Shown: positions 33,187 through 42,103, counted from the first letter of the stretch. The stretch is DNA of 64,000 nucleotides from Dethiothermospora halolimnae (GCF_037577855.1 NZ_JBAKFX010000012.1:17593-81592), one strand, 5' to 3'. Numbers and translations: made by a program. The notes: generated from the sequence alone by a model not told the origin.

Positions 33187-34656
33187 CTACATAAAGAATA
33201 TATGCATAAACAGTGCTGCAAAGGGCATTGCAATAAATGTTCTCTGGAAAAATATAATAATCAATTCCCTAAACTTAAGGGGTATTCCCGTAGTCATTAT
33301 AACAACCACTGTTTCTGCTAAAAATATTATTTGAACCATAGATACCGCTGATACAAAATATCTAGCTCCTTCATGTAATAAATCCACTTGTTCTGATATA
33401 ACTAATACTGGTAAAAACATCTCTGTTATACCTGCTGGTATAGCTGGTGCTATGGCAGCTGCGTCTGGAACTCCTAATAACTTTACAAACGGTAAAAAGA
33501 TTAGACCTAGCATATCGAAAAATGGAGTATATTGGGCCAAAATCATACCTATTATACCTATTGAACATAATAAAGTTATTACCTTAGGTACCACAACTAT
33601 TCCACCAAGTAAACTATCCTTTATCTTATAAAGAATATTTCCCGATGTATAAGCTCTTTTTACTGCTCTATCTACACCTCTTTTAAGTATTCTTGGATTA
33701 AGTTCTAATTTAGCTTCTTTTTTAATTTCTCCTTTTGTTTGAGTCTTGCCATTATAATATAAATCCCTTTTTCTTGAAATAGGTGGAATTCTTGATACTA
33801 TTATGGCTATAATAAATGCTAATGCAAAGGAAGAAAAATATACTTTTAAAAAATGTTCCTTTAATCCTGCAGTACTTATTACTAATACCGCGTATCCAAC
33901 ACTTACAGCACTAAAACATGTTGAAACTATACTGGATTCTTTTTCTGTATAAGCACTTGATTTATACATTCTGCTTGTTATTATTACCGCCATTGATGAT
34001 GACCCAACAAATGATGCTACCGCATCAACTGCACTTTTTCCTGGAGTCTTAAAAAGGGGTCTCATAAGGGGTTCTAATATAACTCCAAAGAAGTCTATAC
34101 AACCATACTCGGTTAAAAATGGAATAAAGAACGCTCCCACCGGTATGATCCATGCAACGCCAACAACTATGGGAGGTATAACCATTCCTCCTGTTTTAGC
34201 CCCTATTATTATTTCTGGCATTGGTAGCCCTAGGGTTGCATTAAGGGAATACATAACTGCAAAAATACCACCTAATAAATATAAAACAGGATGTATTATT
34301 GAGTCTCCTGAATAATATTCATGCAACTTACTACCTTCTTTAGCTTTAAATTTACCATAAAAACTTAATATACCATTACCGGCAACTACTAGTGTTACTA
34401 ACCAAAGTCCAAAATTACCTAAAATTTTGATAATACCGTTGTAGATAACACCAAATAAAATTTGACCTGACTCTCCATTGATAGTAAAAGGAATAAAGAA
34501 AACTAAAATAGCTATTGCTGTAAATAAAACCGATAATGTTAATCCCCTCATATAATCAGTTTTATTAAGCTTAATGGAATCCATGACCTTTGAGTCATTT
34601 AAATCAAGTTCTTCTACATTAATATCTTTTTGTGTACTTAGATTAATAGCTTCCAT
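33187..34656 (-). CDS. YjiH-family inner-membrane transporter-like protein (Gate domain)
   Basis: 489 residues with about ten hydrophobic segments. Two nucleoside-recognition/Gate-type halves are visible: DAVASFVGSSSMAVIITSRMYK near residue 210 and IAPAIPAGITEMFLPVLVI near 410. They match the YjiH family, whose substrate is unknown. A cytosolic basic loop (~300-345) separates the halves. The start has AGAAGGAGGC upstream. A sigma-54 promoter is located 42-57 bp before the start codon and an NtrC-type activator with a solute-binding sensor kinase lies just upstream, so the protein is likely a transporter for the solute that the kinase senses. That solute may be an amino acid or similar small molecule, judged only from the kinase's SBP_bac_3 domain. 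Confidence 0.85.
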   Translation of the reverse strand: MEAINLSTQKDINVEELDLNDSKVMDSIKLNKTDYMRGLTLSVLFTAIAILVFFIPFTINGESGQILFGVIYNGIIKILGNFGLWLVTLVVAGNGILSFYGKFKAKEGSKLHEYYSGDSIIHPVLYLLGGIFAVMYSLNATLGLPMPEIIIGAKTGGMVIPPIVVGVAWIIPVGAFFIPFLTEYGCIDFFGVILEPLMRPLFKTPGKSAVDAVASFVGSSSMAVIITSRMYKSSAYTEKESSIVSTCFSAVSVGYAVLVISTAGLKEHFLKVYFSSFALAFIIAIIVSRIPPISRKRDLYYNGKTQTKGEIKKEAKLELNPRILKRGVDRAVKRAYTSGNILYKIKDSLLGGIVVVPKVITLLCSIGIIGMILAQYTPFFDMLGLIFLPFVKLLGVPDAAAIAPAIPAGITEMFLPVLVISEQVDLLHEGARYFVSAVSMVQIIFLAETVVVIMTTGIPLKFRELIIIFFQRTFIAMPFAALFMHIFFM

Positions 34657-34697
34657 TTTTATGCCTCCTTCTTTTTATTTTGTTTGATTATTTATAC

Positions 34698-34713
34698 TGC
34701 AAAGGCCATGCCA
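34698..34713 (-). promoter_or_regulatory. Sigma-54 (RpoN) promoter of YjiH-family gene
   Basis: The minus strand reads TGGCATGGCCTTTGCA. The invariant GG (-24) and GC (-12) are separated by exactly ten bases. Transcription should begin near 34687, giving a leader of about 30 nt that contains GGAGG. Confidence 0.85.
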
Positions 34714-34807
34714 AAAGTCTTTGATTTTTGAAATTTCTATGATTTCGTAAATATAAGCATCCCTTTTATCAACTATTATCGAATCTCCTTTGTCCATTTT
34801 TCTGTTG

Positions 34808-34869
34808 TTGAGGGATTCGTAATCCCCTAAGTCCACTTCCCGTTGTTGGGGGATTCGTAATCCCCCAAC
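34808..34869. promoter_or_regulatory. Two dyads, candidate activator-binding sites for sigma-54 promoter
   Basis: GTTGTTGRGGGATTCGTAATCCCCYAA occurs twice, with centres at 34819 and 34857. The second copy is a perfect dyad (34845-34869, 11-bp arms, three-base centre). They lie ~115 and ~150 bp upstream of the -12/-24 element, the usual range for enhancer sites. A related dyad at 44173-44196, apparently away from any such promoter, weakens this reading. Confidence 0.5.
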
Positions 34870-34940
34870 TTACTATCTTTCTCAAATAGAAAAATACTAC
34901 CCCTATTAAGCAAAAGTCCAATATACCCTTCCCCATAATA

Positions 34941-34990
34941 AAAAATAGTCTGCAAAATTTGCACACTTGCAAATTTTGCAGACTATTTTT
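34941..34990 (-). terminator. 22-bp perfect-stem terminator at end of kinase-regulator operon
   Basis: Bases 34941-34962 are the exact complement of 34969-34990, with a six-base loop. T-runs flank both sides. The TAG stop of the regulator is inside the stem. Confidence 0.92.
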
Positions 34991-36335
34991 TACCATATTC
35001 CTTAAGTTTATAATGAAGACTCCGTTCACTTATCCCTAGACACTCCGCTGTTCTTCTTTTATTCCCATTAAAATATTTCAATGTATTTTCGATGGATATT
35101 TGTTCTATCTCTTTAAATGTAGCTCCTAATTTAATTATAATATTTTCATCACTATTCACTAAAGGAGTATTCCCCTTATATTTTTCTGGAATATCATCTA
35201 AACCTATATATTCTTCATCAGAAAGGGCTACTAACCTTTCCACAAGATTTTCCAATTCTCTGATGTTTCCAGGAAATTTGTAGTTTTTAAGTTCTTTTAT
35301 TGCCTTTTTATCTAGTCCTTTAATACTCTTCTTTAACTTTTTATTATGTATATTTAAAAAGTAATTTATAAGCAACGGAATATCCTCTACCCTTTCCCTA
35401 AGTGATGGGAGTTTTAATGTTATTACATTTAATCTATAATATAAATCTTCTCTAAAATTACCTTTTTGAACCTCTTCTTCTAGGTTCTTGTTTGTGGCTG
35501 CTATTATTCTAATATCAACCTTTACGCCTTTTTCTCCTCCAACTGGAGTAACAGTCATATCCTCTACTACCCTCAGTATTTTAGATTGAAGTTGAAGGTC
35601 CATCTCTCCTATTTCATCTAAAAATAAAGTACCTTTATGAGCCAATTGGATTTTACCTAATTTCTTTTTGTTGGCACCAGTGAAAGCTCCTTTTTCGTAT
35701 CCAAATAATTCACTTTCCAATAAGTCTCCAGGTATAGCGGCACAGTTTATTATTTCTAGATTTTCATCTTTTCTTTTGCTATTAAAGTGTAAAGCCTTAG
35801 CTATTAAGTCTTTTCCCGTTCCGCTTTCACCTGTTATCAATACAGTAGTATCTAAGTCTTTTATCTTATTTACTTGTTTTAAAACCGAATAAAGGGCCTC
35901 GGATTTACCAATTATCCCCTCTACTCCATAATCTCTATCCACAACTTGTTTTAAATTTTTTAAAGAACCACTTATCCTTTTATGTTCTAAAGCCTTTTTT
36001 ATAAATACAAAGAGCTCCTCCACATCTATTGGTTTAGTTACATAATGACTGGCTCCTTCCTTTATAGCCTTAACCGATGACTCTATGCTTCCAAATGCCG
36101 TTATTATTATAACTTGTATCTCTTCATCTATACTTTTTATTTCTTTCAATACATCTATACCGCTTACACTGCCTATTTTAAGGTCTAACAATACCACATC
36201 TATATTATTTATCTCTAATATATCCTTAACCTCATTTGGGTCCTGTGTAGATATAACTTCATAATCATCTTCAAGAGCAAACGTAAGGGAATCACATATG
36301 GATTTTTCGTCATCAATTATAAGAATTTTTTCCAA
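34983..36335 (-). CDS. Sigma-54-dependent response regulator, NtrC family
   Basis: 450 residues in the classical order. The receiver domain (ILIIDDEKSICD, phosphoacceptor Asp51 in VVLLDLKIG, Lys at KPIDVEEL) is followed by the AAA+ domain ~140-370 with Walker A GESGTGKD (169-176), the sigma-54-contacting GAFTGA loop (216-221), and GTLFLDEIGEMDLQLQSKILRV with RIIAATNKNLEE and YYRLNVITLKLPSLRER. A Fis-type helix-turn-helix (RRTAECLGISERSLHYKL) ends the protein. It needs sigma-54 RNA polymerase, and a matching promoter stands directly downstream in front of the yjiH-like gene. It starts 12 bp after the kinase gene. Confidence 0.96.
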   Translation of the reverse strand: MEKILIIDDEKSICDSLTFALEDDYEVISTQDPNEVKDILEINNIDVVLLDLKIGSVSGIDVLKEIKSIDEEIQVIIITAFGSIESSVKAIKEGASHYVTKPIDVEELFVFIKKALEHKRISGSLKNLKQVVDRDYGVEGIIGKSEALYSVLKQVNKIKDLDTTVLITGESGTGKDLIAKALHFNSKRKDENLEIINCAAIPGDLLESELFGYEKGAFTGANKKKLGKIQLAHKGTLFLDEIGEMDLQLQSKILRVVEDMTVTPVGGEKGVKVDIRIIAATNKNLEEEVQKGNFREDLYYRLNVITLKLPSLRERVEDIPLLINYFLNIHNKKLKKSIKGLDKKAIKELKNYKFPGNIRELENLVERLVALSDEEYIGLDDIPEKYKGNTPLVNSDENIIIKLGATFKEIEQISIENTLKYFNGNKRRTAECLGISERSLHYKLKEYGKK

Positions 36336-36347
36336 TATAGATTCCTC

Positions 36348-38303
36348 CTAACTAAATTTTTTTTTAAATACTAAATCTATTTTTGTACCTTGTCCCTTTT
36401 TACTATGTATTTTTATTTCCCCATTGTTTTCTTTTATATATTTATAAGATATAAATAAACCTAAGCCTGTCCCATTTGATTTAGTTGTATAAAAAGGGTC
36501 AAATATATTCTTTACATCCTTTTCTTCTATTCCTTTTCCATTGTCTTGTATAGTTATCATAACTAAGTTATCCCTTTGTTTTGCCTCTAATTTTATCTCT
36601 CCCCCACTTCCTATAGCTTCAGCACTATTTATAAGTAAATTTATTAGTATTTGTTTCATTTGTTGTTTATATCCGTAAATACTTATATCATCTATACTAT
36701 AAGTGAACTTTATATCCTTCCGACTTAATTCTCCTACAAACAATTCTTTTATTCCCTCTATCAAATACTTCAACCCTATATTTTCCATCTTCATTCTTTT
36801 AGGTTTAGAATAATCCAAGAGTTCTGTAAGCAAACTATTTAATCTATCTATTTCCTTTGGCACCTGATTAGTTATCTTTTTTCTAAATTTCTCATTATCA
36901 TATTTCATAGGTAATAAATCTATATATGTTTTAATTGCTGTAAGGGGGTTTCTTATCTCATGGGCTATCCCCGATACCAACCTACCTATGGACTGCATCT
37001 TATCTTTTTGGTTTAACTTTTTTTCGTATACAATAACATCCGTTATGTCCCTAAAGGTAAGTACCGCCCCCATATGATCATTGTCCCCATATAATGGCCA
37101 TAGAGTATAGGAAAAAGTTATTTCTTCATGATTATCTACAAAAGTTTTTTCACTAAGTCTATATTTCTTACCATCATTTATACAACTTTCTATCTTATCT
37201 ATATCAAAATATTTATGTGAATTCCCTTTTGAATATTTACTTCCAATCAAGTCCTTACCTATTCCTATAAGCTCTTCACACCTTCTATTTATAGTAGTTA
37301 AGCATCCATCTTTATCAAATGTTATGAGACCTATACCAAGATTATCCAAAACCTGCTTTTTAAACCTATAATTATCTTCTATTATCTTTTGTTTCCTTTC
37401 AAGTTCTATATTTTTTACATTTAATTCTTTAGTTCTTTTTTCCACTTCTTTTTTAAGTATCTTATTAATTCTATATATAATTAAAAATATGGCTAAAATA
37501 GCTATAAATACTGCTGATAGAATATATATTGCATATTTAAAATCTTGTAGTTTGATTACTTCTTTTTCTCCAAACCACTTTTCATATATCTTTTCATACA
37601 CTCCATCTTCTTTTAGTTCCTTTAATGCATTATTAAATTTATTTCTTAATTTATAATTCCCATTTTTAAAAGCAATACAATAAGGAGTTTGATTAAACTC
37701 ATATCCCACCATTTTTATATCATCTATAAGATCTTTTTTCCTTATTATATGGGAACCTACTAATTTACTCCCTAAAACAATGTCAACTTCATTATTCATA
37801 AGCTTTTGTAAGGCCCCTTCTAGGTCTGAAAACAATAATATATCAACATTATCCACTTCAGATACAACATGTTCTGCTAAATCATTTCTTTGTATAGCAA
37901 CTTTTTTTCCTTCCAAATCACTTATATCAAATACAAAAGGAGCTTCCTTTCTTACAAAATATATAAGAGAGTTTTCCAAATATTTATCAGAGAACTCATA
38001 CTTTTCATTCCTAACTTTATTATAACTCATTCCCTGTATTGCATCTATATCTCCACTTTCTAAAGCTTTTAAAGCCTGTTGCCAATCCATAGGTTTAAAC
38101 CTTATATCTATACCCATTTCTATAGCTAAAGCTCTCATAATATCTACATTAAATCCTCTATAATCTCCATTCTCATCAACAAACTCATAGGGAGGATAGT
38201 TTCTATCTCCCCCTATTGTTATTATATCTTTGTCTTCAGCAAAAGAGGGCTTGGACAAAAATAATATTAGTATAATTAAAATAACTTTGTTTATATCTTT
38301 CAA
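36348..38303 (-). CDS. Sensor histidine kinase with extracytoplasmic amino-acid-binding-type (SBP_bac_3) domain
   Basis: 651 residues. A signal peptide (1-22, ending SFAEDK) precedes a family-3 solute-binding domain (~25-245: YPPYEFVDENGDYRGFNVDI, then LKEDGVYEKIYEKWFG). A membrane helix lies at ~257-278. A PAS domain (~310-425, LITFDKDGCLTTINR), HisKA with the phosphorylated His448 in SGIAHEIRNPLTAIK, and HATPase (LINLLINSAEAIG, DNGKGIEEKD, GTGLGLFI) complete it. It should sense a small polar solute directly outside the membrane and phosphorylate the adjacent sigma-54 activator, 12 bp downstream. No separate promoter is evident within the pair. Confidence 0.96.
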   Translation of the reverse strand: MKDINKVILIILILFLSKPSFAEDKDIITIGGDRNYPPYEFVDENGDYRGFNVDIMRALAIEMGIDIRFKPMDWQQALKALESGDIDAIQGMSYNKVRNEKYEFSDKYLENSLIYFVRKEAPFVFDISDLEGKKVAIQRNDLAEHVVSEVDNVDILLFSDLEGALQKLMNNEVDIVLGSKLVGSHIIRKKDLIDDIKMVGYEFNQTPYCIAFKNGNYKLRNKFNNALKELKEDGVYEKIYEKWFGEKEVIKLQDFKYAIYILSAVFIAILAIFLIIYRINKILKKEVEKRTKELNVKNIELERKQKIIEDNYRFKKQVLDNLGIGLITFDKDGCLTTINRRCEELIGIGKDLIGSKYSKGNSHKYFDIDKIESCINDGKKYRLSEKTFVDNHEEITFSYTLWPLYGDNDHMGAVLTFRDITDVIVYEKKLNQKDKMQSIGRLVSGIAHEIRNPLTAIKTYIDLLPMKYDNEKFRKKITNQVPKEIDRLNSLLTELLDYSKPKRMKMENIGLKYLIEGIKELFVGELSRKDIKFTYSIDDISIYGYKQQMKQILINLLINSAEAIGSGGEIKLEAKQRDNLVMITIQDNGKGIEEKDVKNIFDPFYTTKSNGTGLGLFISYKYIKENNGEIKIHSKKGQGTKIDLVFKKKFS

Positions 38304-38416
38304 GTGATCCAGCCCCTTACTTAAAACTAAATTTTTTAACTCCTAATACAAATTATAGATATTTCTTCAACTTATATCTTGGTATATTTCTACAAAATTT
38401 CATATAATATTTATCA

Positions 38417-38671
38417 TTACCAGCTGTCAATCCTAGAAAGGTCTAAAATCATAATTATAAAAAATATAATTACCAGTATAATCGTAAAAACACTACCAAA
38501 CTTCATCATATCAATCATAAATTCACTGGGCTCAACATCCCTATCCTTATATCTCCATTGTTCTGACATTCTAAACATTTCCTCAGGATGCTTTAAAGTG
38601 TATATACTTAATAAACATATGGGAACAGCAAAAGCCATAAAAACTATTATTATAAAAATTTTAATTAGCAA
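38417..38671 (-). CDS. Small two-helix membrane protein, unknown
   Basis: 84 residues. Two hydrophobic segments (~4-22 and ~60-78) are joined by a charged loop of about 35 residues (HPEEMFRMSEQWRYKDRDVE). No catalytic motif is visible. The residues PEEMFRMSEQWRYKD give the impression of a conserved short family in Clostridia, but I have no function for it. It is 24 bp downstream of the VanZ-family gene on the same strand and may be co-transcribed. The start follows a GGGGGAATAAAC site. Confidence 0.6.
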   Translation of the reverse strand: MLIKIFIIIVFMAFAVPICLLSIYTLKHPEEMFRMSEQWRYKDRDVEPSEFMIDMMKFGSVFTIILVIIFFIIMILDLSRIDSW

Positions 38672-38695
38672 GTTTATTCCCCCTTACAAGCAAAA

Positions 38696-39517
38696 TCATT
38701 TTATTGAAAACATATATCCTATATTTATCTTATGTTTTCTTCTATATAACTTCTCAATCCCTAATAATACTATCAAACCTATTAATTCTCCAGTAAAATT
38801 TAAAATAAAGTCATCAATATCACTTATTCCAGTGCCAGTTATATATTGAATCACTTCTATTAATACAGGTAAGATTATTAAAACTAATATATTCATATAT
38901 CTTTTCTTTAATAGGATCCCCACTACAAATCCAATAGGTATAAATAGTACTATATTTCCTAGTATATTAATTACTACTATATTAATACCTACGTCTATTG
39001 TGTTTGATAAATATTGGGAGATAGTTCTAAAGGGAATCATATTGATTTCTCTAACAGACATTTGACCTCTACCATAAAAAAATAAAGCATTAGACATTAA
39101 GATAAAGTAAGCTACAACAAAGTAAATACATAGATATTTTAAGTAACCACTTATGTTTAGCTTTTTTCCCTTTATATATTTCTTCATAAAGCAAAATAAA
39201 TTAATACTAAAAAAGCTTACTAAAAAAATAATTATCACTTCATAGCTCATATATGTATCAGACAAAAAAATAGATGTATATACAATATACACCACATAAA
39301 CTATACTGGATAATATGGTTATGATTAGATTATTTATAGTATCTTCAGTTTTTTTATAAACTGCCATTCCAACAATAAAATCTAAGACTAATATAATAAA
39401 TATCCCCATATACAAATCTAATTTTTCAATAATAAAAAAGTTTATAAATAATAGGATTATTCCAATGGGAATATATAATATTTTATTTATATATATATTT
39501 CTAATCAATCTTCGCAC
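38696..39517 (-). CDS. VanZ-family membrane protein
   Basis: 273 residues with seven or eight hydrophobic segments. The C-terminal ~130 residues carry the VanZ pattern: MIPFRTISQYL, GNIVLFIPIGFVVGILL, VLPVLIEVIQYITGTG and the DIDDFILNFTGELIGL signature. In the VanA resistance cluster VanZ gives low-level teicoplanin resistance, but most family members are of unknown function. No other van genes are near. It follows the GNAT gene after 6 bp, so the two are probably co-transcribed. Confidence 0.85.
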   Translation of the reverse strand: MRRLIRNIYINKILYIPIGIILLFINFFIIEKLDLYMGIFIILVLDFIVGMAVYKKTEDTINNLIITILSSIVYVVYIVYTSIFLSDTYMSYEVIIIFLVSFFSINLFCFMKKYIKGKKLNISGYLKYLCIYFVVAYFILMSNALFFYGRGQMSVREINMIPFRTISQYLSNTIDVGINIVVINILGNIVLFIPIGFVVGILLKKRYMNILVLIILPVLIEVIQYITGTGISDIDDFILNFTGELIGLIVLLGIEKLYRRKHKINIGYMFSIK

Positions 39518-39523
39518 CCTTTT

Positions 39524-40024
39524 CTAAAAATTTAATTTTATCTCATAGTACTCTTCCCTATTATCTTCTGATACTTTATAAAACCCTACAGATTTAAATA
39601 AATTCTTTGACCTTTCATTATATTTATATATTCCTTTTAATTTAATAGTTGATAAACCAATATTTTTGGCTCTCTCTAATAGTTTTTTTATTACTTTTTT
39701 GCCAATACCCCTTCCCCAGTAGTTGCTATCTCCTAATACTATGGGCATAGTCCTCTGTGACAATGTTACATCTCCTATAGGAATCCACTCATTGCTTTTT
39801 AAGGCTTCTATAAAATATAGCTCACCGATATTACTTAAATAGCTATACATTCTTTTTATTGTTTCCATATCATATGTTTTATCGGTAATGCCCTCTGAAT
39901 AGTATAATACCTCTGAATTTTTGTACCACGGTAAAGCACAGTTCCATTCATTTTCATTAGATTTCCTTAACCTTAAACCCTCTTCTATTTTTAAAATATT
40001 TGGTTGAATAATATTGTCTATCAT
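39524..40024 (-). CDS. GNAT-family N-acetyltransferase
   Basis: 166 residues. Motif A is GDSNYWGRGIGKKVIKKLLERA, containing the acetyl-CoA pyrophosphate loop (GRGIGK), followed by ALKGIYKYN-like KLKGIYKYNERSKNLFKSVGF and FYKVSEDNREEYYEIKLNF. The N-terminal ~80 residues contain RLRKSNENEWNCALPWYKNSEVLYY. This looks like the RimL/AAC(6')-like part of the family, but the acceptor (protein N-terminus, amine antibiotic or other) cannot be read off. It overlaps nothing and sits at the head of a pair with the VanZ gene. Confidence 0.85.
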   Translation of the reverse strand: MIDNIIQPNILKIEEGLRLRKSNENEWNCALPWYKNSEVLYYSEGITDKTYDMETIKRMYSYLSNIGELYFIEALKSNEWIPIGDVTLSQRTMPIVLGDSNYWGRGIGKKVIKKLLERAKNIGLSTIKLKGIYKYNERSKNLFKSVGFYKVSEDNREEYYEIKLNF

Positions 40025-40096
40025 TGTTATTTCTCCTCTTTTTACTAAACTATACTTCTTTCTTCAAGCTCTTTTTTAATTATTGTGAAAAGATTA

Positions 40097-40861
40097 CTAT
40101 TGTTTTAACTCACTGGTTTCTACTAAAATAATAACTTTACTAGATGCTCCATACATACTACTTCTAGAAAAGGAAGTTTTAAACTCAATAATTTTAGTTT
40201 TGCCTTCGAACTTCCCTCTCTCTTTTATTTCCTCAATATTCCCTAACTTATCTACTAAAAAATATACATTCCCCTCTTCAAATGGAATCATTTCTTCTTT
40301 ATTGTAAACATTTACTATTCTAAAGTTCCTATATTCCTTATCAAATATATTAAACTCATAATTTTCTTTCAATAAACTAAAAATTTTCTCCCAAGGCATC
40401 CTCTCCAATGCTTCTAATAACTGATAAAGACCAACTTCAAAGTCCTGTCCCTCAAAAGACTCAACATTTATCCTTTCTTCTAAAACTATAAGATCTTTGG
40501 GATGATTTACTTTGAGTAAACTATAAACATAATAGTTCTTTTTATCTCTGTTAAACAACTCTTTTATATTATAATAAAAAGATTTTTTTACTTTATCTTT
40601 ATTTATATAACTGATTATGTCCATAAAATCTATTTTCCCATCAAAGGTAGTTTGAAGTAGAAAAGATTTTTTATATTTGATACTTGTGTTTTCAATACCA
40701 TACTTATCAGTTACACTTTTAAATATTTCTTTCCCATTAAAGTCCTCAATATATGTATTTATCCTAAATTTATTCTCATTACTTTTATAAATGTCATATC
40801 CACCAAAAGCAACAATAAGAATAATAATAAATATGATTATATTTTTTTCTTCCTTTTTCAT
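40097..40861 (-). CDS. Membrane-anchored protein of unknown function
   Basis: 254 residues. A single N-terminal hydrophobic segment (residues ~8-23) after MKKEEKN marks an anchored or exported protein. The outer part is alpha/beta and charged, with no cysteines and no recognisable enzyme motif. YQLLEALERMPWEKIFSLL and VYFLVDKLGNIEEIKERGK are the most distinctive segments. It does not match any family I can name. It is 13 bp downstream of the TIGR04076-type gene on the same strand, and both may be one transcript. Confidence 0.55.
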   Translation of the reverse strand: MKKEEKNIIIFIIILIVAFGGYDIYKSNENKFRINTYIEDFNGKEIFKSVTDKYGIENTSIKYKKSFLLQTTFDGKIDFMDIISYINKDKVKKSFYYNIKELFNRDKKNYYVYSLLKVNHPKDLIVLEERINVESFEGQDFEVGLYQLLEALERMPWEKIFSLLKENYEFNIFDKEYRNFRIVNVYNKEEMIPFEEGNVYFLVDKLGNIEEIKERGKFEGKTKIIEFKTSFSRSSMYGASSKVIILVETSELKQ

Positions 40862-40874
40862 GGTCTCTCTCCTT

Positions 40875-41123
40875 TTATTCCGTCACTTCTCCCCTAATTA
40901 AAACCCTACCATTATCTGGACATAGAGCTTCAAACCTTTTTTTCCTACTAGTACCATAATCTAAGTCCCCATTATTTAATAACGTATATATGTTTGGATA
41001 TATACATTGCCATAACTCATGACATATAGGAGGGCAGACATCTCCAACAATATGAATATCTCCTGCTTTATGATAGTTAGCCCTACACTTACTCTCTAAA
41101 ATTGTTAATTTAACCTTAGGCAT
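40875..41123 (-). CDS. TIGR04076-family small cysteine-containing protein
   Basis: 82 residues with the family layout: VKLTILESKCRANYHKAGD at the start, a central CPPICHELWQCIYP, and the C-terminal FEALCPDNGRVLIRGEVTE. Five cysteines in this pattern suggest a metal or redox role, though none has been demonstrated to my knowledge. The gene often accompanies redox or Fe-S enzymes in anaerobes. Here it precedes an unknown membrane-anchored protein. The start has AGAGGGGGAAAAT upstream. Confidence 0.8.
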   Translation of the reverse strand: MPKVKLTILESKCRANYHKAGDIHIVGDVCPPICHELWQCIYPNIYTLLNNGDLDYGTSRKKRFEALCPDNGRVLIRGEVTE

Positions 41124-41153
41124 AATATTTTCCCCCTCTTAAATTTCACCAAA

Positions 41154-41215
41154 TCCTTGCTCTCTGCACCTTTCCCCCTGCACGGAACAAAGAAGTGCCA
41201 ACAGCACCTTTGTTC
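41154..41215. repeat. Short dispersed repeat with GAACAAAG stem
   Basis: GAACAAAG (41185-41192) and CTTTGTTC (41208-41215) flank an inner GTGC/GCAC stem. The complement of AGAGAGCAAGGA lies at 41154-41165. It resembles the sequences at 29245-29284 and 52232-52275. Confidence 0.4.
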
Positions 41216-41223
41216 TATCTACT

Positions 41224-41646
41224 TTATTCTAAATACTCCAATACTTTTTTATATAATTTAGGTTGAATTGAAGGATAGGTTAAATCCTTTGGCAATTTAT
41301 CAAATAACTTTACTTCTCCAATTTCTGATTCAGGTAATTGTTCTATTTTATTAACTTGTCCAAAATAAAGTTGTCCAAAGCTTTCATTTTCTCCAGTTCT
41401 ACAAACTGAATATATGCTTATAGCCTTTAACTGAACTTCTTTCGCCCCCGTTTCTTCAAATAACTCCCTTTTAGCAGCTTCTTCTACTCCTTCACCATCT
41501 TCTATATGTCCCCCAGGTACTTCCCATGTTTTACGTTTTTTATGTTTCACCATTATCCACTTATCTTTATATTTAGCAACAATAACTACATACTTTAATT
41601 TATTTTCTTGAATTTCCTTTAAATCATAAAAATTTACAGAAATCAT
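41224..41646 (-). CDS. Nudix hydrolase
   Basis: 140 residues with a complete Nudix box, GGHIEDGEGVEEAAKRELFEETGA, here in the standard G-x5-E-x7-REL-x-EE-x-GA spacing. The N-terminal strands contain VVIVAKYKDKWIMVKHKKRKTWEVP. The family removes a nucleoside-diphosphate-linked moiety; the 8-oxo-dGTP-like layout is common but the substrate cannot be given. It probably is an independent gene, since 75-95 bp separate it from both neighbours. Confidence 0.92.
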   Translation of the reverse strand: MISVNFYDLKEIQENKLKYVVIVAKYKDKWIMVKHKKRKTWEVPGGHIEDGEGVEEAAKRELFEETGAKEVQLKAISIYSVCRTGENESFGQLYFGQVNKIEQLPESEIGEVKLFDKLPKDLTYPSIQPKLYKKVLEYLE

Positions 41647-41743
41647 TTAATCATTCCTTTCAGTATACATCATTATACTTATTAAATCATTTTTAGACCT
41701 AATTGTAAATATTTCTATAATTTTATAGAACAAAACAATATTT

Positions 41744-42103
41744 TTAAATTTTACAGTATACTTCTATATCATTGTCTTCGCTATCTCTAAACTCTAAAAC
41801 CCAATTATCCTTAATTTTAGTCAATGGAAAAACTAATTGAGCATCTAATTCTTTTAATTTAGAAATTAATTTATCCATATTATTAACTTCAAAACTAGGT
41901 AGGCAGTTATCACCGTAAGTAACCTTTTCACCAACTTCATTATTATTAAACAAACAAAACCTAAAACCTTGCAAATCAAAAACACTAAAAACATCACTTT
42001 TTTCATCTACTTGTTGTGAAAAAAGATTTTCATAAAAAGTTATAGCTCTCTCCATATCCTTAACACAAATATATAAAGAATTTATTTTTATCTCAAAATC
42101 CAT
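41744..42103 (-). CDS. VOC/glyoxalase-fold protein
   Basis: The start at ATG 42103 is preceded by AGGGGGGATC, giving 119 residues; an in-frame upstream ATG would translate this site. Layout of one VOC unit pair: INSLYICVKDMERAITFYENLF, FSVFDLQGFRFCLFN, and LPSFEVNNMDKLISKLKEL, ending WVLEFRDSEDNDIEVYCK. The last Glu and the equivalents of the metal His are partly replaced (no clear His at the first site), so a binding rather than catalytic role, as in bleomycin-type resistance proteins, is possible. The function is not defined. Confidence 0.8.
   Translation of the reverse strand: MDFEIKINSLYICVKDMERAITFYENLFSQQVDEKSDVFSVFDLQGFRFCLFNNNEVGEKVTYGDNCLPSFEVNNMDKLISKLKELDAQLVFPLTKIKDNWVLEFRDSEDNDIEVYCKI

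Noticed and set aside
38379..38849. 156-codon plus-strand frame
   Set aside because: It is the shadow of the small membrane protein and VanZ genes, whose motifs are clear.
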